Assembly (NCBI GenBank): GCA_921293015.1
Contig: OV121081.1
Coordinates: 61,273,022 to 61,337,021 of the forward strand
DNA length: 64,000 nt
Direction of reading: 5' to 3'
DNA from: Phorcus lineatus
Lineage: Eukaryota > Mollusca > Gastropoda > Trochida > Trochidae
The notes beneath the pieces are model-generated. The model saw only the letters and a program-made list of their open reading frames with translations. It had not been told where the DNA came from and ran no database searches. Position 1 is the stretch's first letter, and each line of letters opens with the position of its first letter. Below are positions 36,471-48,600 of the stretch, in pieces. The translations under genes and the position numbers were made by a program.

Positions 36471-36674
36471 ATGGGGACTCTTGCAGTACTGGATCACTTC
36501 AAATACGTCTTTCTAATACTTTTAACAATCTGTGAAGCAAATGACAATGCCAAAAGACTTTATGACGATTTGTTGCGGACAAGCGGCTACAACAAGCTGG
36601 TCAGGCCGGTTGGGAATGAAACGGACAAGTTGATCGTCAAGCTGGGAATGCGTCTGTCCCAACTCATTGATGTG
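36471..36674 (+). CDS. nAChR coding exon 1: signal peptide and N-terminal helix
   Basis: This exon encodes residues 1-68. The start ATG follows an in-frame stop at 36456-36458 and has A at -3 and G at +4. A hydrophobic signal peptide ends near Cys-Glu-Ala23. It is followed by the family N-terminal helix (AKRLYDDLL at 27-35), the RPV motif, a glycosylation sequon at Asn49 and the RLSQLIDV strand. The donor GTGAGT starts at 36675, phase 0. In many vertebrate nAChR genes the signal peptide and this helix lie on separate exons; here they are joined. A further non-coding 5' exon cannot be excluded. Confidence 0.93.
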
Positions 36675-39600
36675 GTGAGTCCCTGTACAGGTGTCTCTAC
36701 CCCTTTTCTTCAGCTTTGATTTGTTTTGTTTGGTTGATTGCCTCTCATTCAAAAATAATAATTGATAGATTATAAGATGTGGTTTTGAATACGATTTGTT
36801 TTGAAATAATTGTAATCAGATTTAAACTTTTCATTCAAGTCTTTTTTTAATTTTCAAATATTTTCTATGTTACTTTTCAAAACTTATTCCTATCATTTTA
36901 TTCGTTAATAGGTATACTCTTAAAGACGAAATAATACTTGTAAAGAATTTGCTAGTTAGGGCAAGTTTGAATTTTTAGTTTCACGTTGCTGTTTTTATTG
37001 TAGGATTGTTGTAAAAACGTAATTTTGATGAAAAAATGGATATATATTATAAGTTACATACCATAGTATCCGTAGTTGTTTTATATTCATGACTTTCTTG
37101 TGATATTTTACATTTTGGTATCGACTATGGTAAAACAGACAGAAACAATATCATCACAATAATACATAACATATATATTAATATGTGATAAAATAGAACA
37201 TGATACATTTTTCACACTTCTACAAATTTTAACTTTTATTTGAATTAAGTAGAATTGATTATTTGTGATTGAAATAGATGAACGATTTTGATACCAGAAG
37301 CGTTATTTTGACCATTATTATAACATTAAACTAACATTTAGTCCAAATACAATGTAATCAAATATTTCTTAAACCTATCAAAGGTCTCATTTTTTTTCGA
37401 TTTATCACGTGACTAAGAATTAAACACGTGACTAAAAGTTTCGAAACGCACTTCAAAACATTGTCACGTGACTAAGAATTTAACACGTGACTAAAGTTTC
37501 GAAACACTCTTCAAAACATTATCACGTGATAAACGATCACGTGGATACTTCCGGAAACAGCTTTTAGAAATATTTCCATAATTAAAGATTCAATATATAA
37601 TTTGCAAAAGTAAAAGATTCAATATATTGGTTCAAAATTTCAAATGGAAAAGTAAAGAAAGGAGTGTGAACCGGGATAATAATTTTTGATACGGACACAT
37701 ATCTTCTAAAACAAGTAATAATCTAATCTGCCCAGCTCCTTATAACGAATATGTTATTGTACACGTTAAAGTCAATCACACGAGTATGTACTATTATGAG
37801 AGGTCGATCCCTTTCTCTATTATTAAAACATACATTCACTTTATAAAAGGACACTTGTCATTAGCGTGTTGGACAAGCATGTTCTTGTGCCATAAAAGAA
37901 AAAGACGAGGTTCATTAATTAATCGATGGTAAGTTTACTCTTGGACATCCTCTATAGCGATCCCCTGCCTGTTTTATGTACATATTGATTGGATAAACTT
38001 TCTCTCTTAAAACAATTACGATGTTTCAAGCAAATTTATTGTTGAAACTATGATCTATACTTATTAGGTTTACAAGGTCACGGATCATTCAAAGCTCGCA
38101 AATTCAAATGTCATGAGTTTCACTGAGCCTCTTTACAACACATGATAAATCTGAGATGGATTAACATTTAGAGGAAATTTATGTCTTCTCTGTTTTGAGT
38201 TTTATTTTAATGCAATTCTTATGACGTCTGATAGAACTTTTGCAAATTCGGATGCGCTAACAAAAACATAAAATACATGTAGTTTTTGTATAAAATTATT
38301 ATTTCAGGAATAAAGTACAACTGCATACATGTAAATAAAACTTTGAAATTGTCTATTTTCAAATTATTTTTTCTTAATTCATAGAGAAAATGAAGTGCAA
38401 GCAAAAAACATTTTCAAATAAATAAATATCAGTGTAACGGGAACAAAAATCTATTCCCTCAGATTGTTGGTCTGTCTTGTCCTATAACCAATGTAGGAAT
38501 AATGTGGAATCTATCATCATATGGGGCAAAGAGCAACCCTGTAGCCGACCCCACATCTCAGGCCCCTCGACCCCTTTCAACATGAGACCTTCCATTAGTT
38601 AATACCATGGCTGCAATCTGATCGGAAACAAGACGAAAGTCGTCCATCATACTTTGATGTCAGAGCTGACTATGAACTTATCTTTCATGACGCAGCTCTA
38701 AAACCCAATCTTGTGAAATTGTGGTATAATAACATAAAAAAGTTATTCCCCTACATCTTATTTTGCAAGGTGCAATAAGATGTAGAATAGATAAACTCTG
38801 AGATGTTTGAAATACATGTCACTTCACATGGCTGTCATCATTAAACACGATTCACTTCATTGTATCATTATTCTTGCAAACACTGTGCACGCTAAAAGAA
38901 TAGTTAATCTCCAAAAGTGTATACTGAAATGTCATATACTTACAACCATCCCAACTAATTTACTTATTTAATGATCATTTCAAGTTTGTGTCTGGTAAGG
39001 GAATACTTTCATCTCTGACACAATCAAGTACCATAAAGCCGTATATAGTTATTTCAGTCGTCACAAAACATGATTTCCATTTCATTAGTTCACCCAAATC
39101 CTTCAGACGGTTACAGATTTACCCATCTAAGGCGCCAATCATGTTAAGTCGGTTGTCTGTTTGATATTGCGGTTTCATGATTTTCCCTCATCCATTAATA
39201 GTTACGTTACCCCTGACGGTTACGACTTATGACCAGAGCACATGCTATCGTACATAGTATGAGACTACAAAGGGGTATTTTGTTTCAAACAAATGCCATA
39301 TGTCTCTGGTTTTGGGAGAGATATACATATCAGGACTCTCTTTTACATTATCTAAGCTTTTTTGTGCAAACTGAAATGGATTTTCATCTCTTTTTTTTCT
39401 AATTTTTGTGAAAAAGGTTCAGCTAACTTTCATTTGACATAACTAGGATGCTCTTGACATCAAATAAATATTGTTCATATGAAGATATTGGATCGTCTTT
39501 AAAGATTCATGGTAATCAATATTCACAATATTATCCTGAAACACGTGTTATTGAATATCGTTGGGTGAAGAAAATAACGCACGAGAAATGAAACCTCTTA

Positions 39601-42600
39601 TTTATCAACAAGAAATAATTTCTGATAGAATGTCACGTGGCTATTTTTAAAGACGCCACGTGCAATTATATGAGCCAGGTTCGAATGTATTGAACTCTAC
39701 ACGAGGATCATCACTTTCTCATAAATGGAGGCCTAAGAGGACATTCCATGTTAGGACTATACAACATCACATGTAACTTATAGATTATTATCCTCATAGC
39801 TTCATCGTGAATTAGGATCAAAAAGCATCGGAATGTTTCAAGAAAATAGATGCAAGAGAAGAATTCCATATGAACGTCTCAAGACAAACATTGTTGTTAT
39901 GAGGACATCTTTATCTATAGACGAAAGTTATAAGAGTGACACCTCAGTCAGTGCAAGCAGATTTTCCCGTTCTTGTTTTTGACTTCGGCTCATTTGATTT
40001 TCCCTAGTGACAGACGACATATGTCTACCTTATAAAGCTCTGCATTTGTGTAGCTCTACAGATGTACTTCATCTAGAATTACCAGTAACAAGACAAAAGG
40101 ATTCGAACAAATGTATTTTTTAATGACGAAAGTGTGTGGTTTTGTATATCAACCGGCGCAGGAGCAAAACGTGTCCCTCCAGAAACAAGACAAACATCGC
40201 TCCACGACGAACAGATTTCATTCAACAAAAAAGGATGAACGAGGACAGTGACTGTAAATAATGCTCCAAAGTCATTCTAAATCAAGATGATATTTTTGTC
40301 TTATTGAATAAATGATTGTATAATAAAATTTACAGATATTTTGCCTATAATAACAATTATAGTTAAATTTGAAATGCAATGCCAGCGATAAGCTGTAAAT
40401 GACAGAACGTGATTTTTACTTGCTTACTTAGTTCTTTCACCTGCCCTATAGAAAACTACCTATATGAATCTCTTCAAAACGCTGCATTTATTTTCTTAAG
40501 AGAAGTGTTATTTGTTTACTCTATATACATGTGAGAAGTCCGAATATAACATTATTATAAGGTATAACGTCTGTGAATACTTTTTTAAAAATAATATCAG
40601 TTGTCCCGAAAATGTTGAGTAAGACATGATTAGTAAACAATGACAAGTCAAAAGGTTCTACTCCTCCCCTTTTCTCCCACAAAACTTTACACGTTAAATT
40701 CGCACCACCAACGGTTGCAAAAGTTGCAAACGCTATCACTTAACCGTGAACGAAATGCAAGAGATCGGTATCTGAAGAAAGGACACGTCCAGAATCTTAA
40801 CGAAACTCGCGGATTATTTTCCGGTGACAAGTGCCATCAGTTGTCCTGAAAGCGATGCACTAAGACGGTTCCAGGATACTGACGGAGCATACCGAGGATC
40901 GATCAGGTGGCAGCTGGTTTCTTGTCAATCACTGCCTACAAAAACGAGGGCCTATCTAGTCAACTACAATCAACAGATGCTAATCCAGTAGTGTCAATCC
41001 AATACTGAAAAGAGACAGCACGAATGCTCTTCCCACGTTGTTATCCTAGTCCCCAGACGCCTTGCAAAACAATTAACTACAGACAATCAGAACAAAATTT
41101 GATTAAGCCTTCCTGAGTAATTTTGTTGGAGGTATGTGTTTGGTTCTTTGTTGTTTAAGTGAAGTTCTGGTTAAACCATTTTGATCAAATTTACTTTTGC
41201 TACGACTTTTTAAAAAAGGGAGGTTGGCTGTTTTCGCTAATGCTTGGTTCGTTAGGTAATTCATTATCATAAAAATCATTTCGGTTAAGTAGTCGTCTCA
41301 ACAGGATATCGGAAAAAGTTAAATAACTTCATATTGATGAAAAAAAACAAGTTTAACTTCATGGTGCACCAATTAAAGGTGAGACATCTGTCTGTCCATC
41401 CTTCACATGTTCAGACCGGACTTAAGCTTGAAACAGATTCAGATATCTCATTGAAGTTTATATGTATGAAGTGAGCCAATAAATAAATATCCGTCCGTCG
41501 GTAAATATTTCTTTTTAATTTCTGGAAGAGCTTAAGCAATTTGGCAATTATTATCAAGATTTAATGATTTAGTGACACATTGGCTGATAATAGGGACAGA
41601 GGTGCCAAACCCTAAAAAGATATTTGTATGGTCTTTCAAGATCTGAAAGACATAGAACGGTAACTTCTCCTGTCTACAGGGACTTATTTTGCTTCGTGTT
41701 CTTTTAACAACTAAAATAAGCCTAGGATAACTTGTTATTGTATTCTATATAAACTGAGGCTTTGTTGATTCTGCGACCACTCCGAAATCAACGCATATAT
41801 ATTCATCGGCATATTGACATATTTTTTATTGTTTGTGTATTTTTTTGTTTGTGCAATATTTTTGCATTTTCTAAATATATCCAACAAAAGAGACATAGAG
41901 CCACAAACCTTTGTTTACTGCTTCTTCCTATTTAGTCGAGTCTTTTATTTCATCTAAACGTGAAATTGGTATACGCTTTTATGCAACAGATGAAACGTGT
42001 ACAGAAAATGGTTTACTGTTTCTAATATACGAAAGCCACATCAGAACAGAACATTTAGCGGAAAGCGAAGGCCTTGATACCGAGACAGCACAACTGTGTT
42101 TCTTCATCAGAAAGATCCTTTAATTCTCAGGATTATCAATGCCACAGAAAGGACGCTGTTGGCAGAGTTTGGTTTCGAAATGAAAGGATTCTAAATAGAG
42201 ATTGTATGAGAATGATTTGAATTGGTTGCACAGATTTCATGATAAAAGTAATTGTGTTCTCAAAACCATTTCCATTAATTTGACTTTTTTTAAAATTCCT
42301 CCTTTCTTTGATCATTAAGGTAACTTGAAAAGATTGCTAAAATAAGATTTCAAGGCAGCTTTCTTTTCAAAGCATCAAAGAGTAACTAATGTGTTGTGCT
42401 TTAAGCACCCATATTACGTTTGCTTGATGTATTCAGTATAAATACAAGGATTTCATTTGCAGATTTAATGACAATTCATGTAATATGATGGCAAGCTCAG
42501 GCATAATTTCATATAGAGTATTTCGTCACTACGACTGTTTAGAAATGACGGATTACCAGGACACATTACACACGTCCATTAGTCTTTTCATCCAATAGTA

Positions 42601-45600
42601 TTTCCATCGACATTGCAAAAGCAAAATCTAAAATGGAAAAAGTACGTACATTTTAAAAAACATTGAAAACAAAAGCTCAGCAAGTTCCGATTTCAAGATA
42701 TATCAAGGGCTAAATTCATCATGCAAACACTGATAATAGTTACACCGTGTGTGAATTTAAAACCACATTAACAGTTATCTTTGATTCCTGACATGGATTT
42801 CTTATGTTTTATTTCTACCCAACCACACAAACTTGTTTAAGATATCATTGATAATGCGAATATCATTGAAGCTAGTTGAAAACATTGATTTTGTCACATA
42901 TTGACTTTTTACATGCTATTTACCTTCTATCAGCAACGAAATTAAATATTGTTTTGATTTACCTCTTATCTAATCGTGGCAATATATTCATTTCGTTCAA
43001 CGTACTAAACAAAGCCTCAACATCAAATTTTGCGAAAAACATTTTATACATAGTGCAGTGTCCATAGCTTTTGAGTAAATTGAATACCTTCTAGGTAATC
43101 CATTCCCAACTGCAATGATAGAAGTTAATGTCATGTAGGAGAAACGAACCGATCTCGAACTACATTATTACAATTCCGAACAATTTGAAGCCTCAGCAAC
43201 TAGAAGAGACGGGTTCATTTTTCTCCATAGATGCAGTGAATCAACGATAACCTTATGGAACCGCTATCTCCATTTGGGTATCAGGAAATCGGAAAAGTAA
43301 AAACCCATCGTCATCAGCAATGAGACCTGGTAATCGAGGACAGCATCTCTACCCATAAATTACGCTGTTCCCGAGGTCTGGTGCTTCGCTATTAACCTTC
43401 GCCATCCGCCCATCGCACTGGCAGAATTGTTGATGGAATCACTTTGCGAAGGATAATACTTCAACATTTTATTGAGAATTTTTTAGAATTATAGAATGTA
43501 TTTGATTATTTATTTGATTAGAATATTTGAAAATAGTGATTTAAATTAAGTGTAATATGCAGCATCCAAAAAGGCATAAACGAAGTATCAAAAATGAAAT
43601 AATAGGAAATGACTGACAGTAACGTTGTTGTTGTTTTTTGTATTCGAAAATGTTTATATATTTTAGCATACAATGAGGCCTTAATTTGCTATACAGCTAT
43701 AATACATAGAGAGAACATAGTTATCATGAATATTCCTTTCTATTACTTCTTTTTGGTGGTATTTCTACAAATTGTCTTAGATAACATCGTTTATATCAAA
43801 ATGTAAATTAAAATTTCAATAAAGGATTATAAATTTTCTTCCGATGTCATTATGTCTTTAACTACACCAAATTGTATAACCAACAGTATCCTGAGAGCAC
43901 AACAGCCTTTGTCTAGTGGTCTAATTTTCTCTTAATAAGCTGTTAAAGGGACAGTGGTACATAAAGAAAACGAAAATGAATTTTTCCAAATGTATGAAAT
44001 GTTTTTTAATCAAAGCGATTTTAAATCGAACGTATCATGATCGGTTAAGCTTTCCGATTCGAATCTATACCTCATATGATTAAAAAGTGTTCACACACAA
44101 ATGGTCGCCAGGGTTTTTCCATGTTTGTTGATTATTCCCTATACAACTACGGTGTAATGAGGTGTTTTTACCCTCTGAACATAACACATTGGCATGAAGT
44201 AATGTTTTTATGGGGAAAATTTAAGAAATAGATGTTAGAAAAACGTTTTACTGTCCCTTTAAAATGTCGGGAAAGAACGATGAAGATCTCCCACTCTTGA
44301 TTTACCTATAAGATTGTTTGGTCATGATCATTATTAAAATTATAACCTCATCATGAAACGAATAACGAATTCTTTTACGACGCCAGTGTTACCGTAGCGA
44401 CGGTCAGACATTACCCTGTTTTAGTGTATTTACAACGTTCATGTGCTCACGGACTATTATGACAGTGCCTATTTGTAGTGATTTGCGTTGTTAGCGTAAT
44501 TAATCCAATAGTTTCCCATACGCATGTGTATACATGTCAGTACGCTGTAAGTTCTCAGAGGTTTGTAGGGTATCGATTTTCATTTCGTCCTGCCTGATTT
44601 TACTTCAACATATAAAAGACAATTTCCGTATAAGTTCTAAGTCCTTGGACATAATCAATTCTAGCTTTTAATGCACCATGTAAATCAGAGCTGCGTACTT
44701 AAGAATAGGATTGTTTGAAGACAAGATCAGATTTCAAAGCTTCCAGAAATCTAGGAAATGCTTGGATTTCTGCTCTTAAGAATGGTCTTACATTTAAAAA
44801 CGAGTGCGCTCGTAAATGTCATATTTCCTTATAATAAGCGAATTACTGGATCGACGCACGTGTCAGGAACGAGAATTATGCTTCTTTTTCTGACGTGCTA
44901 GTCCTTCGGTGTCTCGCGTCGCTTTCAAGCTTTGATTGTGGTGTTAACTGATACAGATAAATGAACAAGACATCTAAGGCATCGTATTGAGGATTACACT
45001 GATTATTTCTCATGAAATCCTCCTTAATCTAAACAAGCTGAAAAGTCCATTGATCATAAAACTAATTTAATCTTAAACAATAAGCTGCATGGATAACGGA
45101 TGAATATGCAATGTTCAATCGATTCCTTCACAGCTGTTCAAAGCTATTATTCATACATGAGACTTGTTTAATCTAATCGGAACAGCATTATTTGATGTTT
45201 GTTAATATAAGGATGGGAATCAGATTGGTTTCAAACAATACCAGACTCAATTTGCAACTACAGAGCTGTCACCGCTCTTGCTATAGTCGGTGTTATGGCT
45301 GAGAATTCCGAGGTAACGAGATTCTGATTGGTTGAAATCTCCTTCATCCAAGACCTGGTTCATCGTGTTGTGTACTCGGACTCGCCATTAGTCAACTTGC
45401 AAACATCGTAACTTAGGGGTCAACGTTTCATCATTACTTCAGCAAATACATTTACTTTGAAATGCGCATTCCTTCAAATGATAATGTATGGAATAGGCTA
45501 CGAAAGCATGATAAAAAATTTTGCAATATTTTGCCAATCATATTATATAAAATCTAAAACTTAATTTCATTTCCATTTAAGTCCTAGATGAATTGTTAAA

Positions 45601-48600
45601 ATTCATTAGCTTTTATATTAGCAGCAAAACATGCATTTTGATTTGGGATTATTATTGCAGTCGATCAAATATATAATCTTGATTAATGTTATGTTCGAGA
45701 GTTTAATCATGATTGATATAATCAACAATGAGGTGAACGTTCGTCAACATTTCAAAGTTAATTAAATGTTCCTGAATCTAGAAAGAGGAAACTATTACTT
45801 TCACATTCAGAACTTGATGGTTTGAGAGAAAGTCGGACTGCATTAGTAACAGATGGATTGCAATCGCGGACGGAAATTTGTTATCATCTTTGATTAGACC
45901 ATTCAACCCTTGATTGAAATTCATGAGATTTTTTAAGCTTGGAATTAAGTGCTTTCAGTATCTTGACATTCATTATAAATAGGATTGAATATTGATTTTC
46001 TGGATGACTATCAAAACTCTCGACACATTATATCTGTTAAAGTTTAAAGAAACTTCCTCAAGATAAACATCTTGTTGGATAATCCAGTTGGGCTGTATTC
46101 TTGTGAATGGTCTGTGGACAAGATTTCCAAATCATTTCATCAGTCAATTCAGCCCCACTGTATCATGTTGAATTACATTTCCCTTGCAGCTCAAATCTCA
46201 ACGTTAATTAGATTAGCAGGTCTCAAGTATAACGCATGGCGTAAGTGGGAACGAGCTCGGGAATCTTCAAAATGGGAAGGAATTCAAGTATGGGACAGTA
46301 ATGGCGGAATGTTCCTCCACACTCATTGATTATCAATAGTAAACATCATGGGGAGAGAGCTAGGAACATCTCGTTCTTAACCCAATAACTTCTGAAGTAT
46401 TAGTCAATGGTCATAACTATATGTTATGTCTACACGGTAATGCTGCGGCTGTATTAGCTGTCTGGATAATTCGGATTACTAACCTTTCAATAGTTTTATG
46501 ACATTTGTGCTCGTACTTACGAAAATTTATTAGATAGCGAGAGTTGTGGAAATAGCCATGTGCCGAGATAAATACTTGATGCTTGCGGCAAATGTTAACA
46601 AACTATTATTGCATTGTATGCACTAAATGTTCATAAACTAAAAATGCCAAGTCTTAATATTCAATACTCGTATATAACGTAAATTTGCGTCGCTTAAGAA
46701 CACAATCGTGTCAGCGATTATCTTTCGATGTAAAACTCAGTGCAACTTAATTAATCATGAAAACAGTTTCAAAAATAAGGATGAGAGCAATTATGCAAAC
46801 TAAATCGTCGGTAATTGGCCCGAATGTCCTAATTCAACTCTAAGAATGAAGCAAATTACATGGGAACAATTCATAGGGGACAATGGTGACAGCTTTGTTT
46901 ATAATGACGCTGCCCCATCACCGGTTTCTTTATCAACCTGATCCGCGGAGCAGTGAATAATTTTCTGTGTAAATGTGTACACAAACAGGAATCTGATCAA
47001 CCAAAAGGCAATCCATCAATTCCGCCCCTACTGTTGACTCAAGTTTGACGGCGAGTGGTGTGATCCCGTGGTTTCTTCGTGTAGTCAACAAAACATGCAC
47101 ATTGATCAGAATTTTTTTCAGCTCAGTCATTTACTGTTTAAAGGTACTTGCGTTCCCGACCTTACTCAATTGAGAAAAAAAGTATGGATTAAATAGCACT
47201 CTCTTCGGAGGTGTGCCTCAAGAACAGTCTGTAATTGGAATAAATGGAGAAAGAGCTGGCTAGGTGTCTTGAAAAATGCTGGGGACAAACAATGTTTGCT
47301 GTTAAATTTGTCTCCACTGTTGCCTTGCACGTCTTCCTCGCTGTCCCTAACATATTACGTCTGATTGAAGACATCCACCTATATATATTTAGAGGAGAGT
47401 CAATCTAATAAACACTACTTTTAATGTCAAACCCGTTTAATATTGAGTTTATAAAATCTTTTGCGAATATCGAATGATTACATAAAATAAAAGATTAAGC
47501 ATGTATTTTTAACATCAAAATGCTGGATAAGCAATTAAATGAGAGACACTTTATCAATAATGAAAATTTAGTTTAGACGTGAGACATAAGTTAATTTTGT
47601 TGTTTGCCCGCTTGTAATTTCAGAACAGTCAAACAATTCAAGAAATTGGCCACTTCTTTCAATTTGATTAAGTACATTATTGTGGAAAAGGGAGATAAGG
47701 CAAGTCTCTCATTTCACTCGGTAATTGTACTGCCAGCAAAACCTTTAATTGTCAGTCAGACACTAGAAGAAGCGGAAGGGTCCTCATTCCCTATGGAAGG
47801 GGATGTGTGCCAAAAATGAAATCATGTAAACTCGTAATTCGCAAGTTGTAACATGTTGTTCTCAACCATGCACTTCTCGAAAAGACAAGTCCAAGTCTGC
47901 AAACCTAACATTTCATTCCTGTAAAACTCAACTTTCTGTTCTCAACTTTACAAAGTTTAAATGTAATTTTAGAAATGTTAAAGTCGAAACTCATTTTTGT
48001 ATTTCAAATACGAGGGATATACACATTTAGCAATGCTACAAATTACGTTTTACAATTGGTGAATGAAAAATGAAGAGTTGTAAAATCACCCTTTGGAAAC
48101 AGACTTTTGCATCTGGAGTTTTACATGAGTTGCATGGTTATGATTGCAATGTTCCGAAATACATCTGTACACGATTTCGCATTGACCATATTTGGAAGTT
48201 TAACGAAGTCTGCCGATGATTTCCGAAGATGATCGGTATTTGACAACAACGAGACCTCCCTGATCCAAGCTCCATGCAACGCTGTGCAAGCTTTCCGGAT
48301 AGTGTTGAGTTGAGTCCACCTCAATGCGCGGAGCTTGGGCATGCCGTCACCTTTTGTAAAAGTTCTCAGTAACCCGCGTACGGTGTTTTTGGACCCTCAA
48401 GGCAAATAGCAACAATTGTAATAGAACAAATATCATTTGCAATTAATTCTTATCTGACCATTATCCCAAAAAAATTTCGTGAATACGTCATTCTCTAAAA
48501 TATACCCGTGTTTATTGTAAGAAAATTTCCGAACTCTTTTCGAGCCCCTCAGATGTTGTGACGTAGTCAACGCATATTAACTTTTCGAGGGCCGATTTCA

